From positions 49,128-113,127 of the forward strand of contig JAKQJM010000047.1 of assembly GCA_029561145.1 (NCBI GenBank): a DNA stretch of 64,000 nucleotides. The letters are read 5' to 3'. Under the pieces are notes generated by a model that had not been told where the DNA came from, made no database searches, and worked only from the letters and a program-made list of their open reading frames with translations. A program made the position numbers and the translations under genes. How positions within the stretch are numbered: the first letter of the stretch is position 1; each line of letters starts with the position of its first letter. Origin of the DNA: Pseudomonadota bacterium. GTDB lineage: Bacteria; Pseudomonadota; Gammaproteobacteria; Xanthomonadales; Rhodanobacteraceae. Below, piece by piece: positions 53,401 through 64,000 of this stretch.

Positions 53401-54521
53401 GTCGTTCCGGCGTTGCCTTCGTTGAGGCTGACGTCGTTGATCGTGAGATTCGGGGCGGCATCGTCATTGACGATCGTGCCTTGTCCCTGGCCGTCGCTGA
53501 CCAGGGCGCCGGTGACATTGGTGGCGTTGACGAAGAAGGTTTCGTTGGTCTCCGGCGTGGTGTCGCCATTGACAAGTACGCTGAACGAATAGGTACTGCT
53601 GCCAGCGGGGATCGTTTGTCCGGTCAGGGATTTCGGCGTGTAGTCGCCGGGCCCGATGGCTGTGCCGTCTGCGGTGGCGATATCGAATGTGACTCCACCC
53701 GCCCCGGCAGGCGCGGAAAGACTCACTGTGAACGAAAACGTCGTCGTTCCGGCATTGCCTTCACTGAGTGACACATCGTTGACGGTCATGGCCGGCAAGG
53801 CGGCCGATCCGTTCGGCGTCAGCGAGAAGTCATCGACGGCGAGACCGTCGTCCACCCCGCTCACATCGATATCGGTCCAGCGCAACCAGAAGGTCGCCCC
53901 GTTGGCGATCGCGAGCGAGCCGATATTGGTCGACAGTGCGGTGCGATCGGCTGCCGCGTTGCCATTCTTGGCACCCACGGTAATGGTATCGGGCGTGACG
54001 AAATTCAGCGCGGCAACGCCGGTCCACGTTCCCGTGACGAGATCGGTTGCATTCGTGCTGTACTCGAAGTTGAGCTGGTCGGTGCGGCCCGCAACACCCA
54101 GGCGCCACTCCTCGCCGGTATACGCGACATCCAGGCTCGATATCGTCGCACCGGTATTGTTCGTCAGGCAGGCGCCGAATATCGGGATCAGCGTGCCGCT
54201 GCGCAGGCCACCGAGTGCGCGATCGGTGCTGGCCGCGGCGCCGTAGCTGTAACTGTCGCCCGTGTTCGAACCGCCCGTATCGACGGCGTACTGCTCGTTG
54301 TCACGTGCGCCGCCGCCGCTTTCGGTCAGGAACCAGCCCGGGATGGTCAGATTGTTCGTGGTCGAACCCGCCGTGTTCGACAAGGTGTCGAAGTTCTGTG
54401 TCGAGGCAGCGCCAAGCGTCGTCAGGCTGATGCACTGGGCATGGGTCAGCGAGGAAACGCAGCAAAACAGGATGAACACGGCGAGGCCGCGCGTGCAACG
54501 CGACAGTAACGAAGACGACAT
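50448..54521 (-). CDS. Large secreted endonuclease/exonuclease/phosphatase-type nuclease (ExeM-like) with Calx-beta and DUF11 repeats
   Basis: A 1,357-residue exported protein. Order: Sec signal (1-~28), a beta-rich N-terminal domain (~30-245), two near-identical Calx-beta domains (~246-475, NDVS-x-EGNAG...TIVNDD), an OB-like region (~480-600; G-V-V-V-G-A-Y-Q), the nuclease core (~785-1100) and two DUF11 modules (DLAITKTDAP-DPVTAGNNLVYTI type) to ~1,345. Active-site landmarks are MELEN, GDFNAY and SDHDP of the EEP superfamily. ExeM-type nucleases degrade extracellular DNA and are surface-bound or secreted. The start ATG 54521 follows AGGGGA and opens the signal. The C-terminus is V-M-L-Q-S-F-E-V-D. 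It lies next to DUF1800/DUF1501 on the same strand. Confidence 0.88.
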   Translation of the reverse strand: MSSSLLSRCTRGLAVFILFCCVSSLTHAQCISLTTLGAASTQNFDTLSNTAGSTTNNLTIPGWFLTESGGGARDNEQYAVDTGGSNTGDSYSYGAAASTDRALGGLRSGTLIPIFGACLTNNTGATISSLDVAYTGEEWRLGVAGRTDQLNFEYSTNATDLVTGTWTGVAALNFVTPDTITVGAKNGNAAADRTALSTNIGSLAIANGATFWLRWTDIDVSGVDDGLAVDDFSLTPNGSAALPAMTVNDVSLSEGNAGTTTFSFTVSLSAPAGAGGVTFDIATADGTAIGPGDYTPKSLTGQTIPAGSSTYSFSVLVNGDTTPETNETFFVNATNVTGALVSDGQGQGTIVNDDAAPNLTINDVSLNEGNAGTTNFTFTVSLSAPAPAGGVTFDIATANGTAVAPGDYTANSLTGQTIPAGSSTYSFSVLVNGDATPEPGETFFVNISNVTNAITTDGQGLGTIVNDDLNFIHDVQGNGASTPIPGSSVSVEGVVVGAYQGANRLSGFFLQEEDADADADPATSEGLFVFCNTCPTAVAEGQRVRASGTVSEFAGLTEITASTAGSVVVTDAGNHLAEVTPAPIDLPVVGDLDTYYESREGMRVTFVDTLSVADYFELGRYGQVVLSEGGRPTTFTETTAPSVAGNTAHLDNVARRRVLLDDENNVQESYLTSADGFQSIFHPRANGGFSVPFQGTDFFRGGDVVNGLTGVLDYSNPGGSVASWRIRPTQANPATFTVANPRPASPPAVGGAIRVAGANLLNYFTTIDTTASNNSGPCGPSGTLDCRGADSVTELNRQRERLSIVVCTMNPDAMGLMELENTTPSASITDLLGAINTRCGGAHPYAFANTGGTLGTDAIRVQLIYRTGVVSPVGSPLVDLNAIHSRPPTAQVFDVVDAANPAFGQRFTVIANHLKSKGCGGATGADVDSGDGQSCFAAQRTAQASRLLTWINGTVLPAAGDPDVLLLGDFNAYAMETPITTIMAGGYSDLEAVFGGSSAYSYVFGGELGHLDYAFASTSLAGQVTGASAWHINADEASLLDYSDETKDVGESTFEEKPDGSALVPPRVVFQPASPYRASDHDPVLVGLFPISDLAITKTDAPDPVTAGNNLVYTITATNNGPDNAATASWTDTLPAGTSFVSLPPTAGWSCTTPAVGAGGTVTCSNPSFAVGSNVSTLTVAVDPAVAAGSVLSNTATIASSNGDGTPGNNSATATTAVAASADLVISNSGSPANVINGQPITYTITLDNNGPSAAASVSMSNVIPANTTFTSLASPGGWSCTTPAVGATGTVTCTRASFTGGPAVFNLVVTVDAAAPPTMIVDTAIVSSATADPAPGNESATATTSTPVMLQSFEVD
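53103..53789 (-). repeat. Tandem pair of Calx-beta coding repeats
   Basis: Two adjacent units of about 345 bases encode Calx-beta domains that share most residues, including the words SLTGQTIPAGSSTYSFSVLV and the GTIVNDD end. The DNA is also similar, so they result from a fairly recent internal duplication or are kept alike by conversion. Boundaries are estimated from protein positions. Confidence 0.7.
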
Positions 54522-54663
54522 GGAAAATCCCCTGGAACACGGATGGAATGATTCGGTTGCAACTATACCGCGGCCCACAAGCATCGGATCGCCGGTCCGA
54601 TCGAATGGCCGGCCTCGACACGCGGATCCGCGACTGGTCATTCTGCCGTCACCACGTTTCAAT

Positions 54664-55728
54664 TCAAAGTATGCGTGGCTCTGCCTCGAGAAGGACGCCG
54701 AAGCGTGAGCTGACTTCGGCCCGGATCCGTTCGGCGAGCGACCAGATCTCCATTCCGGTCGCCTGGCCGAGGTTCACGAGGACGAGCGCGTGCTGTTCTG
54801 AAACTGCTGCATCACCTTGCCGCAAACCCTTGAATCCACAGGACTCGATGAGCCATGCCGCGGACAATTTCACGAGCGGGCCAGTGCCATCCCAGGCCGG
54901 CATCAGCGGATGTGACTGGCGCAATGAATCGGCCAGGCCACGCTCGACCAGCGGATTCTTGAAGAAGCTGCCGGCATTGCCGACCAGCGCCGGATTCGGC
55001 AGTTTGCGCGTGCGGATGCGGGCAATCGCTTCGGCAACAGCGGGCGCGTTTGGTGCCGCGACGCCCAGCGCGGCCAGTTCTTCCCTGACTCCGACGTAGT
55101 CGATCTGCAGGTCAAGCCGGCGGGGCAGGGCGAAATCGACCGCCGTGACGATGTAGCGATCGGGTGCGTGCTTGAACACCGAATCGCGATAGGCGAATGC
55201 ACATTGCGCACGATCCAGGCGCACGAGTTGTCCGGACTGTCGGTCCCAGGCTTCCACCTCGCTGATGAACCCGCCGACCTCGACGCCATAGGCGCCGATG
55301 TTCTGTATCGGCGCAGCGCCGACCGTGCCTGGAATCAGCACGAGGTTTTCGAGTCCGCAGTAACCGCGCGCCAGTGACCAGCGCACGAAGTCGTTCCAGT
55401 TCTCGCCGGCCTCGACGCGTATCCGCGTGCATTCGCCATCGTCCCCGAGCTCGCGTATGCCGAGTGCCGCGATCGACAGCACGACGCCGGGCCAATCGCG
55501 GGTGAACAGGATATTGCTGCCTTCGCCGAGCACCAGAACAGGTTGCGATTTCAGCATCGCATAGCCGAACAATTCGCCAAGTGCGTCCGCGCGGCGTACG
55601 TCGATCAGCAGGCTCGCGCGCGCCGGCACGCGAAACGTGTTGCGACCTTCGAGCGAGGCATTCTCGACGATCGTGTAGCCGACGCCTTCGGCGATCGCCG
55701 CACCGACCTGATAGCGCTTTTCGCTCAC
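54664..55728 (-). CDS. murB: UDP-N-acetylenolpyruvoylglucosamine reductase
   Basis: A 354-residue FAD enzyme that reduces enolpyruvyl-UDP-GlcNAc to UDP-MurNAc in peptidoglycan precursor synthesis (cytoplasm). It is the type I form, ~340-350 residues, with the extra C-terminal loop. Landmarks: [24 protein letters not shown] (FAD), [20 protein letters not shown], the Y-R-D-S-V-F-K region with the catalytic Tyr/Arg and the [10 protein letters not shown] proton-donor serine motif. It ends with A-E-P-R-I-L, including the late glutamate. The ATG at 55728 overlaps the pyrD stop (ATGA), so the genes are co-translated. Confidence 0.95.
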   Translation of the reverse strand: MSEKRYQVGAAIAEGVGYTIVENASLEGRNTFRVPARASLLIDVRRADALGELFGYAMLKSQPVLVLGEGSNILFTRDWPGVVLSIAALGIRELGDDGECTRIRVEAGENWNDFVRWSLARGYCGLENLVLIPGTVGAAPIQNIGAYGVEVGGFISEVEAWDRQSGQLVRLDRAQCAFAYRDSVFKHAPDRYIVTAVDFALPRRLDLQIDYVGVREELAALGVAAPNAPAVAEAIARIRTRKLPNPALVGNAGSFFKNPLVERGLADSLRQSHPLMPAWDGTGPLVKLSAAWLIESCGFKGLRQGDAAVSEQHALVLVNLGQATGMEIWSLAERIRAEVSSRFGVLLEAEPRIL

Positions 55729-56759
55729 GCTGTTTTTCGCGCGGGCAGGTTGCGGATCGCTTCCACCGATTCGCCGATCAGGGACGGGCCACGATAGACC
55801 ATGCCGGTATAGAACTGCACGAGGCTTGCGCCTGCGTCGACCTTGGCGGCGGCATCGGTGCCGCTGAAGATGCCGCCGACGCCGATCAGCGGCAGCTTGC
55901 CGTCGAGACGTTCGGCCATGCCGCGCAGTACGGCGGTGGACTTCGCGAATACCGGTCTTCCGGAAAGGCCGCCGGTTTCGTTCGCGTGGCGATGCCCGGC
56001 GACGCCACTACGGTCCGTCGTCGTGTTCGTGCAGATCAGGCCGTCGATCGCGCTGGCAAGCAGCACCTCGGCCATCGAATCGAGCTCGGCTTCACCGAGG
56101 TCGGGCGCGATCTTGAGCAGGATGGGTTTGCGTGCGCGTTCGGAGGCAGCGTGCCGTTCGCCGGCTTCGCAGATCCCGCCGATAAAACGGCGCAAGGTCT
56201 CTTCCTCCTGCAGGTCGCGCAGACCCTGCGTGTTCGGCGAGGAAATGTTGACCGTGACATAGCTCGCCCGCGCATAGACGCGCTCCAGGCAATAGCGATA
56301 GTCGTCGATCGCGCTTTCGTTCGGGGTGTCCTTGTTCTTGCCGATGTTGATGCCGAGCACGCCATCGAAGCGTGCGCGCTCGACGTTCGCCATCAACGCA
56401 TCGACCCCGCCATTGTTGAAGCCGAGACGGTTGATCACGGCGTCGTGTTCGGCAAGGCGGAACATGCGCGGCTTCGGGTTGCCGGCCTGCGCACGCGGAG
56501 TCGTCGTACCGACCTCGATGAAGCCGAAGCCCAGCGAAGCCAGCGCATCGACGTGGGCGGCATTCTTGTCGAGTCCGGCGGCAAGGCCGACCGGGTTCGG
56601 AAAGCGGATGCCCAGCACCGTCGTTGGCAGCGGCTGCGGCTTGCTCGCCAGCAAGGGATTGAATCCGGTCCGGTAGGCCGTCTCGATTGCCTTCAGCGAG
56701 AGATCGTGGGCGCGCTCGGCATCAAGGCAGAACAGCAGCGAGCGGGCAAGCGCGTACAT
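55725..56759 (-). CDS. pyrD: Dihydroorotate dehydrogenase, class 2 (quinone)
   Basis: A 344-residue membrane-associated flavoenzyme that oxidises dihydroorotate to orotate with quinone, the fourth step of pyrimidine synthesis. The N-terminal helices ([26 protein letters not shown]) are the membrane/quinone part that marks class 2. Conserved sites are [41 protein letters not shown], the catalytic serine region [20 protein letters not shown], and [11 protein letters not shown] near the end. The length equals E. coli PyrD (336) closely. It precedes murB with a 4-base overlap and follows the small DUF4190-like gene by three bases. Confidence 0.96.
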   Translation of the reverse strand: MYALARSLLFCLDAERAHDLSLKAIETAYRTGFNPLLASKPQPLPTTVLGIRFPNPVGLAAGLDKNAAHVDALASLGFGFIEVGTTTPRAQAGNPKPRMFRLAEHDAVINRLGFNNGGVDALMANVERARFDGVLGINIGKNKDTPNESAIDDYRYCLERVYARASYVTVNISSPNTQGLRDLQEEETLRRFIGGICEAGERHAASERARKPILLKIAPDLGEAELDSMAEVLLASAIDGLICTNTTTDRSGVAGHRHANETGGLSGRPVFAKSTAVLRGMAERLDGKLPLIGVGGIFSGTDAAAKVDAGASLVQFYTGMVYRGPSLIGESVEAIRNLPARKTA

Positions 56760-56762
56760 CGT

Positions 56763-57035
56763 TCAGTGCCAGCCGCCGACGCCGTAGATGATCAGGCCGA
56801 TCAACAACACGAAGAGCAGGCAGATCGCGAGATGCACGTAGCCGAGTACCAATCCGGCAATCGCCATGCCGTCACCGTCGATCGTGCCAGGAGGCATGCG
56901 CCGGATTTCGCCGCGAGCGATATGGCCGCAGATCACCGCGACCACGGCCCCGACAAACGGCAGCATGACCCAGCAGATGAGTCCGAAAATCAGGCTGGCA
57001 ATCGCGGTACCGCTGGTGCGTATCGGTGCGTTCAT
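56763..57035 (-). CDS. Small DUF4190-like membrane protein
   Basis: A 90-residue protein with two TM helices (about 12-38 and 60-84) joined by a short loop with G-H-I-A-R-G-E-I-R, typical of the DUF4190 family (G-H-x-A-x-x-x-I). The function is unknown. The ATG at 57035 has a strong GGAGG site; an in-frame ATG at 57053 would put the site inside the gene. It starts the unit DUF4190-pyrD-murB, with three bases before pyrD. Confidence 0.8.
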   Translation of the reverse strand: MNAPIRTSGTAIASLIFGLICWVMLPFVGAVVAVICGHIARGEIRRMPPGTIDGDGMAIAGLVLGYVHLAICLLFVLLIGLIIYGVGGWH

Positions 57036-57149
57036 GGCGTCCTCCGGTCGCATAGTCTAGCCGGTGGCGGGGCGTGCCGGCGTCGCGTCCAGCCGTGGCG
57101 TGCGATCCGCCGCCCAATGACGACGTGACGCGCATCGGCCCGGACAAGG

Positions 57150-57171
57150 AACCGGCCGCAAGAGCGGCCGG
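57150..57171. terminator. Hairpin terminator after the aldehyde dehydrogenase gene
   Basis: ACCGGCCGC (57150-57158) and GCGGCCGGT (57163-57171) make a perfect 9-bp stem with an AAGA loop, 30 bases past the dehydrogenase stop on the minus strand. On that strand a weak T-containing tail (TTCCTTGT) follows. Confidence 0.6.
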
Positions 57172-57201
57172 TATTTCCCGCCGGGTCACTCGCCTGCGCG
57201 A

Positions 57202-58734
57202 TCAGAACTCGAACTTGATGCCCTGGGCCAGCGGCAGCGCATCGGAGTAGTTGATCGTGTTGGTCTGGCGACGCATGTAGACCTTCCACGCATCCGATCC
57301 CGATTCGCGACCACCGCCGGTTTCCTTTTCGCCACCGAACGCGCCGCCGATCTCCGCACCCGAGGTGCCGATGTTGACGTTGGCGATGCCGCAATCGGAG
57401 CCGACCGACGACAGGAAGCGCTCGGCGTGCTTGACGTTCTGCGTGAAGATCGCCGACGACAGGCCTTGCGGCACGTCGTTGTGCTGGGCGATGGCATCGT
57501 CGAGCGTCTTGAACTTCATCACGTAAAGAATCGGCGCGAAGGTCTCGGTCTGCACGACCTCGTCGCTGTTGCTGAGTCCGGTGACGACAGTGGGTAGAAC
57601 GTAGTTGCCCTTGCCTTCCTTCGCCACGCCTCCGGTGACGACCGTGCCGCCGGCGGCCTTCGCCTTGTCGACCGCGCCGAGGAACTGCTTGACCGCTTCG
57701 GGACTGTTGAGCGGACCCATCAGCGTCTTCGCATCGGTCGGATCGCCGATCTTGCCTTCAACCTGTTTGTACGCCTTGACCACCGACGCGACCACTTCGT
57801 CATGGATCGACTCGTGCACGAACAGGCGACGCGTCGTCGTGCAACGCTGACCGGCCGTGCCGACCGCACCGAACACGATCGCCGGCAGAGCCAGTTTCAG
57901 GTCGGCCGTGTCATCGACGATCATCGCGTTGTTGCCGCCGAGTTCGAGCAGGCTGCGGCCCATGCGCATCGAAACGCGCTCACCGACGCTGCGCCCGACC
58001 TTGGTCGAGCCGGTGAAGCTGATCAGCGGGATGCGGCGGTCGTCGACGAAGGCCTTGGCCAGTTCGGTACCGGCATCGTTGAACAGGAAGAACAGATCCG
58101 GGAAGCCGCCTGCCTTCAACGCCTCGTTGCAGATCCTCATCGTCGCGATCGCGGTGAGCGGCGTCTTCGGCGACGGTTTCCAGATGCAGATGTCGCCGCA
58201 GATGGTCGCGAGGAAACTGTTCCACGCCCACACCGCGACCGGGAAATTGAATGCGCTGATGATGCCGACCAGGCCGAGCGGATGCCACTGGTCGTACATG
58301 CGGTGGCCAGGACGCTCGGAGTGCATCGTGTAGCCGTACAGCATGCGCGACTGGCCCACCGCGAAATCGGCGATGTCGATCATCTCCTGCACTTCGCCAT
58401 CGCCCTCGGGCTTGATCTTGCCCATCTCGAGCGAGACCAGCGAACCGAGTGCATCCTTGTGCTTGCGCAGAGCTTCGCCGCACAGGCGCACGGCTTCGCC
58501 ACGCAGCGGAGCCGGCGTCGTGCGCCAGACCTTGAATGCCTCTTCGGCACGCTGGAGGATGATGTCGTAGTCCGCCTTGTTCGACGCATGCACTTCGGCA
58601 ATCAGCTCGTTGGTCGCCGGATTGATCGACTGGACCACGCCCGCGTCGCGGGTTTTCGACCACTCGCCCTGGCCGAGATAGCCGCCGGAATTGGACTTGG
58701 ACAGGCCAAGCGCGTTGAGAATGTCGATGGACAT
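57202..58734 (-). CDS. Aldehyde dehydrogenase, aminoadipate-semialdehyde (ALDH7) type
   Basis: A 510-residue NAD(P)-dependent aldehyde dehydrogenase of the ALDH7 group, which includes L-2-aminoadipate-6-semialdehyde (piperideine-6-carboxylate) dehydrogenase of lysine breakdown. The group shows in [16 protein letters not shown], the F-T-G-S-T-K-V-G cofactor loop, [10 protein letters not shown] with the general-base Glu, and [12 protein letters not shown] with the catalytic Cys. [25 protein letters not shown] at the end is characteristic. The ATG at 58734 fits the family start. It is a single-gene transcript with its own terminator. A glutaryl-CoA dehydrogenase gene at 40178-41350 would act later in the same catabolism. 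Confidence 0.9.
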   Translation of the reverse strand: MSIDILNALGLSKSNSGGYLGQGEWSKTRDAGVVQSINPATNELIAEVHASNKADYDIILQRAEEAFKVWRTTPAPLRGEAVRLCGEALRKHKDALGSLVSLEMGKIKPEGDGEVQEMIDIADFAVGQSRMLYGYTMHSERPGHRMYDQWHPLGLVGIISAFNFPVAVWAWNSFLATICGDICIWKPSPKTPLTAIATMRICNEALKAGGFPDLFFLFNDAGTELAKAFVDDRRIPLISFTGSTKVGRSVGERVSMRMGRSLLELGGNNAMIVDDTADLKLALPAIVFGAVGTAGQRCTTTRRLFVHESIHDEVVASVVKAYKQVEGKIGDPTDAKTLMGPLNSPEAVKQFLGAVDKAKAAGGTVVTGGVAKEGKGNYVLPTVVTGLSNSDEVVQTETFAPILYVMKFKTLDDAIAQHNDVPQGLSSAIFTQNVKHAERFLSSVGSDCGIANVNIGTSGAEIGGAFGGEKETGGGRESGSDAWKVYMRRQTNTINYSDALPLAQGIKFEF

Positions 58735-59064
58735 GGAGACTCCAGAAGTGTTGTTCAGTGGCGATACGCCATGCGCTCGCGCGTGGATGGGGTTGAATCG
58801 GGCATCGTCAAGCAGTCAGGCCGTGATCGCCAATCCGGGCGCCACGCCAGCACTGCGCATTGCGGAGGGGTTTCCGACACGGCCGCCGGGTCGGGCGACC
58901 TCGATGCGGGGGCGCAGTTTATCGGAAAGTGCTTCCAGCCGAAACCAATCCGGTCGATAGGGGTGGGGGCGACTCCATGCCTCGCCGTGGCCCGTTTGCG
59001 CCGTTGGCGTGGTCGGCCTGGTCGTCAGTCCTGATGGCAAGGCGCTTTTCCGTATCATTGCCCG
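58735..59064. other. Divergent region between aldehyde dehydrogenase and rarA
   Basis: 330 bases without a credible gene. It separates divergent start codons and should contain two promoters. I see no strong hairpin, palindrome or promoter consensus; the short open frames here are not protein-like. Confidence 0.4.
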
Positions 59065-60414
59065 ATGGCCCGCAAGAAGATCCCTGAAGCACCGACGTTG
59101 TTCACCGAACCCGAGGGCCTCAAGCCGCTCGCCGAGCGCATGCGGCCGCGTACGCTTGACGAGATCGTCGGACAGTCACGCCTGCTTGAACCCGGCAAGC
59201 CGCTGCGCCGGGCGATCGAGAGCGGCAAGCTGCACTCGATGATCCTGTGGGGGCCACCCGGTTGTGGCAAGACCACCCTGGCCCTCCTGCTCGCGCGCTA
59301 TGCCGATGCGGATTTCAAGGCGATCTCGGCCGTACTTTCGGGGCTGGCCGATGTGCGCGCGGCGCTGGCAGAAGCGGAGCTCAACTTCGGCCAGGGCCGA
59401 CGCACGGTCCTGTTTGTCGATGAGGTCCATCGCTTCAACAAGACCCAGCAGGATGCATTCCTGCCGCATATCGAACGCGGCATCATCATCCTGGTTGGAG
59501 CGACCACCGAGAATCCTTCGTTCGAACTGAACTCGGCGCTGCTCTCGCGCTGCCGCGTGCACGTATTGGAGGCGCTGACGATCGAACAGATCGTCGCCGC
59601 GCTGCAGCGCGCGCTCGCCGACAGCGAACGCGGGCTCGGCGCGCAGCCGCTGGCAGTCGAGGAAGAATCCCTGCGCTTGATCGCGCAGGCGGCGGATGGA
59701 GACGTGCGGCGCGCGCTGACCCTGCTTGAAATTGCCGCCGAGCTTGCTGATGACGGTCGCATCGACGAAGCCACGTTGACCCAGGTACTGGCTGATCGGA
59801 CGCGCCGTTTCGACAAGGGTGGCGAGCAGTTCTACGACCAGATCTCGGCCCTGCACAAATCGGTGCGCTCGTCCGACCCGGATGCGGCGTTGTATTGGCT
59901 GACGCGCATGCTCGATGGCGGCGTCGATCCGGCGTATCTCGCGCGACGCCTGACGCGCATGGCGATCGAGGACATCGGCCTGGCCGATCCACGCGCACTC
60001 ACCCTGGCCCTCGAAGCCTGGAATACCTGGGACCGGCTCGGCTCTCCGGAAGGCGAACTGGCCTTCGCCGAACTGGTGATCTATCTCGCGATCGCGGCCA
60101 AGAGCAACGCGGCCTATGCGGCATTCAACGCCGCGCGAGCCGAAGTGCGCGCAAACGGCACGCTCGAGGTGCCGATGCATCTGCGCAATGCGCCGACCCG
60201 ACTGATGAAAGGCCTCGGTTATGGCAAGGGTTATCAATACGATCCCGACGTCGCGGGCGGCGTTGCACTCGATCAGCAATGCCTGCCCGATGCACTGGTC
60301 GATCGCGAATTCTATGCGCCGGTCGAGCGTGGCCTCGAATTGAAGATCGGCGAGAAGCTCGCCGCCCTGCGTGCCGCGCGGCGCGATGCGCGCAAGGCGG
60401 ACAGGAAGCCATGA
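59065..60414 (+). CDS. rarA: Replication-associated recombination protein A (AAA+ ATPase)
   Basis: A 449-residue AAA+ ATPase (MgsA/RarA; WRNIP1 and Mgs1 in eukaryotes) that acts at stalled replication forks and single-strand DNA ends. It has the Walker A box G-P-P-G-C-G-K-T-T at about 64-72, Walker B V-L-F-V-D-E-V-H near 113, sensor 1 G-A-T-T-E-N-P-S, the arginine finger in L-L-S-R-C-R, and the C-terminal tetramerisation domain with [19 protein letters not shown]. Its length matches E. coli RarA (447). The stop overlaps the dacB start (ATGA). In many gammaproteobacteria it lies near serS, as here, where two genes intervene. Confidence 0.95.
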   Translation: MARKKIPEAPTLFTEPEGLKPLAERMRPRTLDEIVGQSRLLEPGKPLRRAIESGKLHSMILWGPPGCGKTTLALLLARYADADFKAISAVLSGLADVRAALAEAELNFGQGRRTVLFVDEVHRFNKTQQDAFLPHIERGIIILVGATTENPSFELNSALLSRCRVHVLEALTIEQIVAALQRALADSERGLGAQPLAVEEESLRLIAQAADGDVRRALTLLEIAAELADDGRIDEATLTQVLADRTRRFDKGGEQFYDQISALHKSVRSSDPDAALYWLTRMLDGGVDPAYLARRLTRMAIEDIGLADPRALTLALEAWNTWDRLGSPEGELAFAELVIYLAIAAKSNAAYAAFNAARAEVRANGTLEVPMHLRNAPTRLMKGLGYGKGYQYDPDVAGGVALDQQCLPDALVDREFYAPVERGLELKIGEKLAALRAARRDARKADRKP

Positions 60415-62078
60415 GGGAATCAGCGAACCGGATACGACAGCTGGTGCCGCATGTTCGTACTGAGGCTGATTGGCAATCCGTGATTCGTTCCGGTCCTGGC
60501 GTGGTGCGGAATCCGGATTCGCCACGGCGCTTGGCGACGCGCCTCTGCCTGGGCCTGGTCATGGCCTGTCTGCTCGGTGCGCCGGTCGCGGCGCAGAAGG
60601 CAGGCAGCCCGCGCGCGACAGCCAACCCGGGTCTCGCGATCCTGACGGCGCGCATCGATGCGCATCTCGCGCAACCGGCATTTGCGGATGCGGCCTGGGG
60701 CGTCAAGGTGGTCTCGCTCGATACCGGCAAGACGCTCTATACGCACAATGCCGACAAGCTGTTCGTGCCGGCCTCCACGGCCAAGCTCTACACCGCTGCG
60801 CTCGCACTCGATGCGCTGGGTCCGGACTACCGCATACCGACCACCCTGTTCGCGACCGGGAAGCCGGGCCGGGACGGCGAGCTGCGTGGCGACCTTGTCC
60901 TTGTCGGCTACGGCGATCCGACCCTGGGATTCGACACGCGCGTGTCCTGGGCCGACACGCTGGCGATCGCGCTGCGCAAATCCGGCGTGCGCTCCGTGCG
61001 CGGTGCGTTGATCGGCGACGCGACCTGGTTCGCTGCACCGCTGTACGGCAGCGGCTGGGAAGCGGCCGACCTGCAGAGCTGGTTTGGTGCGCCGGTGTCG
61101 GCGCTCAGCGTCGACGAGAATGTGGTCCGCGTCGTGGTCCGCCCGGCACCGCAGCCGGGCGGCAAGGCGCGCATCGCGTTCGATCCGCCGGGCTCGGCAC
61201 CGGATCTGGACAACGAACTGCGCACCTTGCGTGCGCCAGCACGAACCGACATCAGCCTCTATCGCGCACCCGGTGGCAATTCCCTGCATGCTTTCGGCTC
61301 GATCGCGAGCGATGCCGAGATCCAGTATTTCCGCCTTGCCGTGCAGGATCCGGCGCTGGTTGCCGTCGAGCAGTTGCGCGCCGCGCTCGCGCGCCAGGGC
61401 GTCAGCGTGCAAGGCAAGTCGCGCAGCCTCTATTGGCCGGAGCGCAACACGGCGCTCGGCGGCCACCAGTTGCAACGCGTAGCCGACGTGTGGTCGCCGA
61501 CCGTGGCCGATATCGTCAATCGGGGTCTCAAGGTGTCGCAGAACCTCTACATGCAGAATCTGCTGCTCATGGTCGGTGCGAAGGCGGCGGCCGATGAACG
61601 CGCTGCAGGCGTGGAGTCGCCGGTTTTCGTGTCCACTGAAACGCGCGGCATACAGGCGCTGCGAAACTACCTGCGTCGAATCGGCGTTCCACTGGAAGGC
61701 GTGCTGATCGAGGACGGGCCCGGCCTTTCGCGCCGCGATCTCACTTCGCCGGCCGCACTGACCGCGCTGCTGGTACGTCTCGGTGACAATCCGGATGCAA
61801 GGGCGTTTCGTCTTGCCCTGCCCGAGGCAGGTGTCGATGGCTCGCTCACCGGGCGCATGCGCAACAGCGCCGCGCAAGGACGCATCCATGCAAAAACCGG
61901 CAGCATGGCATTCACCTATGCGCTTGCCGGCTATGCGCGGACCGCCGCCGATGAGCGGCTGGCCTTTGCGTTCATGCTCAACAACTATCGCCGCCCGGTC
62001 GATGCCGGACGCCCGACGGCCGAGCTCGATGCGATCGCGGTCATGCTGGCCGAGTTGAGCGAACGCAGCCCCAACTGA
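60411..62078 (+). CDS. dacB: D-alanyl-D-alanine carboxypeptidase/endopeptidase (PBP4 family)
   Basis: A 555-residue class C penicillin-binding protein that trims or opens peptidoglycan cross-links in the periplasm. A long polar N-terminus (1-~42) precedes the signal-like segment LCLGLVMACLLGAPVAAQ (about 46-63), so the true start could be internal, for example near residue 40-51. The three active-site motifs are present: S-T-A-K in P-A-S-T-A-K-L-Y, S-Q-N in K-V-S-Q-N-L-Y, and K-T-G in H-A-K-T-G-S. The insert typical of PBP4 lies between the first two motifs. The ATG at 60411 overlaps the rarA stop. Confidence 0.9.
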   Translation: MRESANRIRQLVPHVRTEADWQSVIRSGPGVVRNPDSPRRLATRLCLGLVMACLLGAPVAAQKAGSPRATANPGLAILTARIDAHLAQPAFADAAWGVKVVSLDTGKTLYTHNADKLFVPASTAKLYTAALALDALGPDYRIPTTLFATGKPGRDGELRGDLVLVGYGDPTLGFDTRVSWADTLAIALRKSGVRSVRGALIGDATWFAAPLYGSGWEAADLQSWFGAPVSALSVDENVVRVVVRPAPQPGGKARIAFDPPGSAPDLDNELRTLRAPARTDISLYRAPGGNSLHAFGSIASDAEIQYFRLAVQDPALVAVEQLRAALARQGVSVQGKSRSLYWPERNTALGGHQLQRVADVWSPTVADIVNRGLKVSQNLYMQNLLLMVGAKAAADERAAGVESPVFVSTETRGIQALRNYLRRIGVPLEGVLIEDGPGLSRRDLTSPAALTALLVRLGDNPDARAFRLALPEAGVDGSLTGRMRNSAAQGRIHAKTGSMAFTYALAGYARTAADERLAFAFMLNNYRRPVDAGRPTAELDAIAVMLAELSERSPN

Positions 62079-62154
62079 GCATTCCGTCGCGCAGATTGCG
62101 CGCGACTGCGTTCAGGCGTAGCGTTCGCGGACGTTTCCTGGGGAGGAGGTTTTC

Positions 62155-64000
<1,846 letters not shown>

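Overview
The window is GC-rich, densely coded bacterial chromosome. The gene set points to a gammaproteobacterium of the Lysobacterales (Xanthomonadales): methionine synthase split into two overlapping genes, a ~1,645-residue NAD-dependent glutamate dehydrogenase, a single-chain branched-chain 2-oxo acid dehydrogenase E1, a large TonB-dependent receptor and many exported hydrolases. The family and genus cannot be fixed from sequence alone. I recognise no rRNA, tRNA, CRISPR array or prophage. I call 45 protein genes, two of them cut by the window edges.

Layout. 1-2.6 kb: an unknown membrane protein (cut), phhB, nfuA, and two small c-type cytochromes. 2.9-10.6 kb: an RND efflux operon with one lipoprotein adaptor and two different permeases. 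10.7-15.8 kb: exported isoaspartyl peptidase and cyanophycinase, divergent from a TonB-dependent receptor; this looks like a system for using external cyanophycin. 16.0-20.3 kb: polyhydroxybutyrate genes, namely a lipoprotein 3-hydroxybutyrate oligomer hydrolase and class III PHA synthase phaE-phaC. 20.5-21.1 kb: two small membrane proteins. 21.2-25.9 kb: a three-gene overlapping operon, ArsR/methyltransferase fusion then split metH, with a palindromic operator-like site on the ribosome binding site of the first gene. 26-30 kb: an exported esterase, an acyl-CoA dehydrogenase and a diguanylate cyclase.

30.3-41.4 kb: NAD-glutamate dehydrogenase, NAD kinase, an exported subtilase, a cytosolic 5'-nucleotidase with an unknown partner gene, a polysaccharide deacetylase-like protein and glutaryl-CoA dehydrogenase. 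41.5-41.7 kb: a 207-bp non-coding element with 21-bp terminal inverted repeats, probably a MITE. 41.8-46.8 kb: a leaderless pilin-like protein, GNAT acetyltransferase, glutathione transferase, fused branched-chain E1 and a class III adenylate cyclase with a C-terminal FHA domain. 46.8-54.5 kb: an exported block on the minus strand (DUF1501, DUF1800, and a 1,357-residue secreted nuclease). 54.7-58.7 kb: murB, pyrD, a small DUF4190-like protein and an aminoadipate-semialdehyde-type aldehyde dehydrogenase. 59-64 kb: rarA, dacB, a membrane protein and the start of serS.

Themes. Two storage-polymer systems lie side by side (cyanophycin breakdown and PHB synthesis/oligomer breakdown). Amino-acid catabolism is prominent (glutamate dehydrogenase, branched-chain E1, glutaryl-CoA and aminoadipate-semialdehyde dehydrogenases). 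Exported degradative enzymes are common, and two or three share a short C-terminal tail of the form I-F-x-x-G-F-D. The most interesting items are that tail, the ArsR-methyltransferase/metH operon with its operator-like palindrome, the exported cyanophycin locus, the PhaE subunit with a histone-like basic tail, the RND permease lacking two proton-relay residues, and the MITE-like element.
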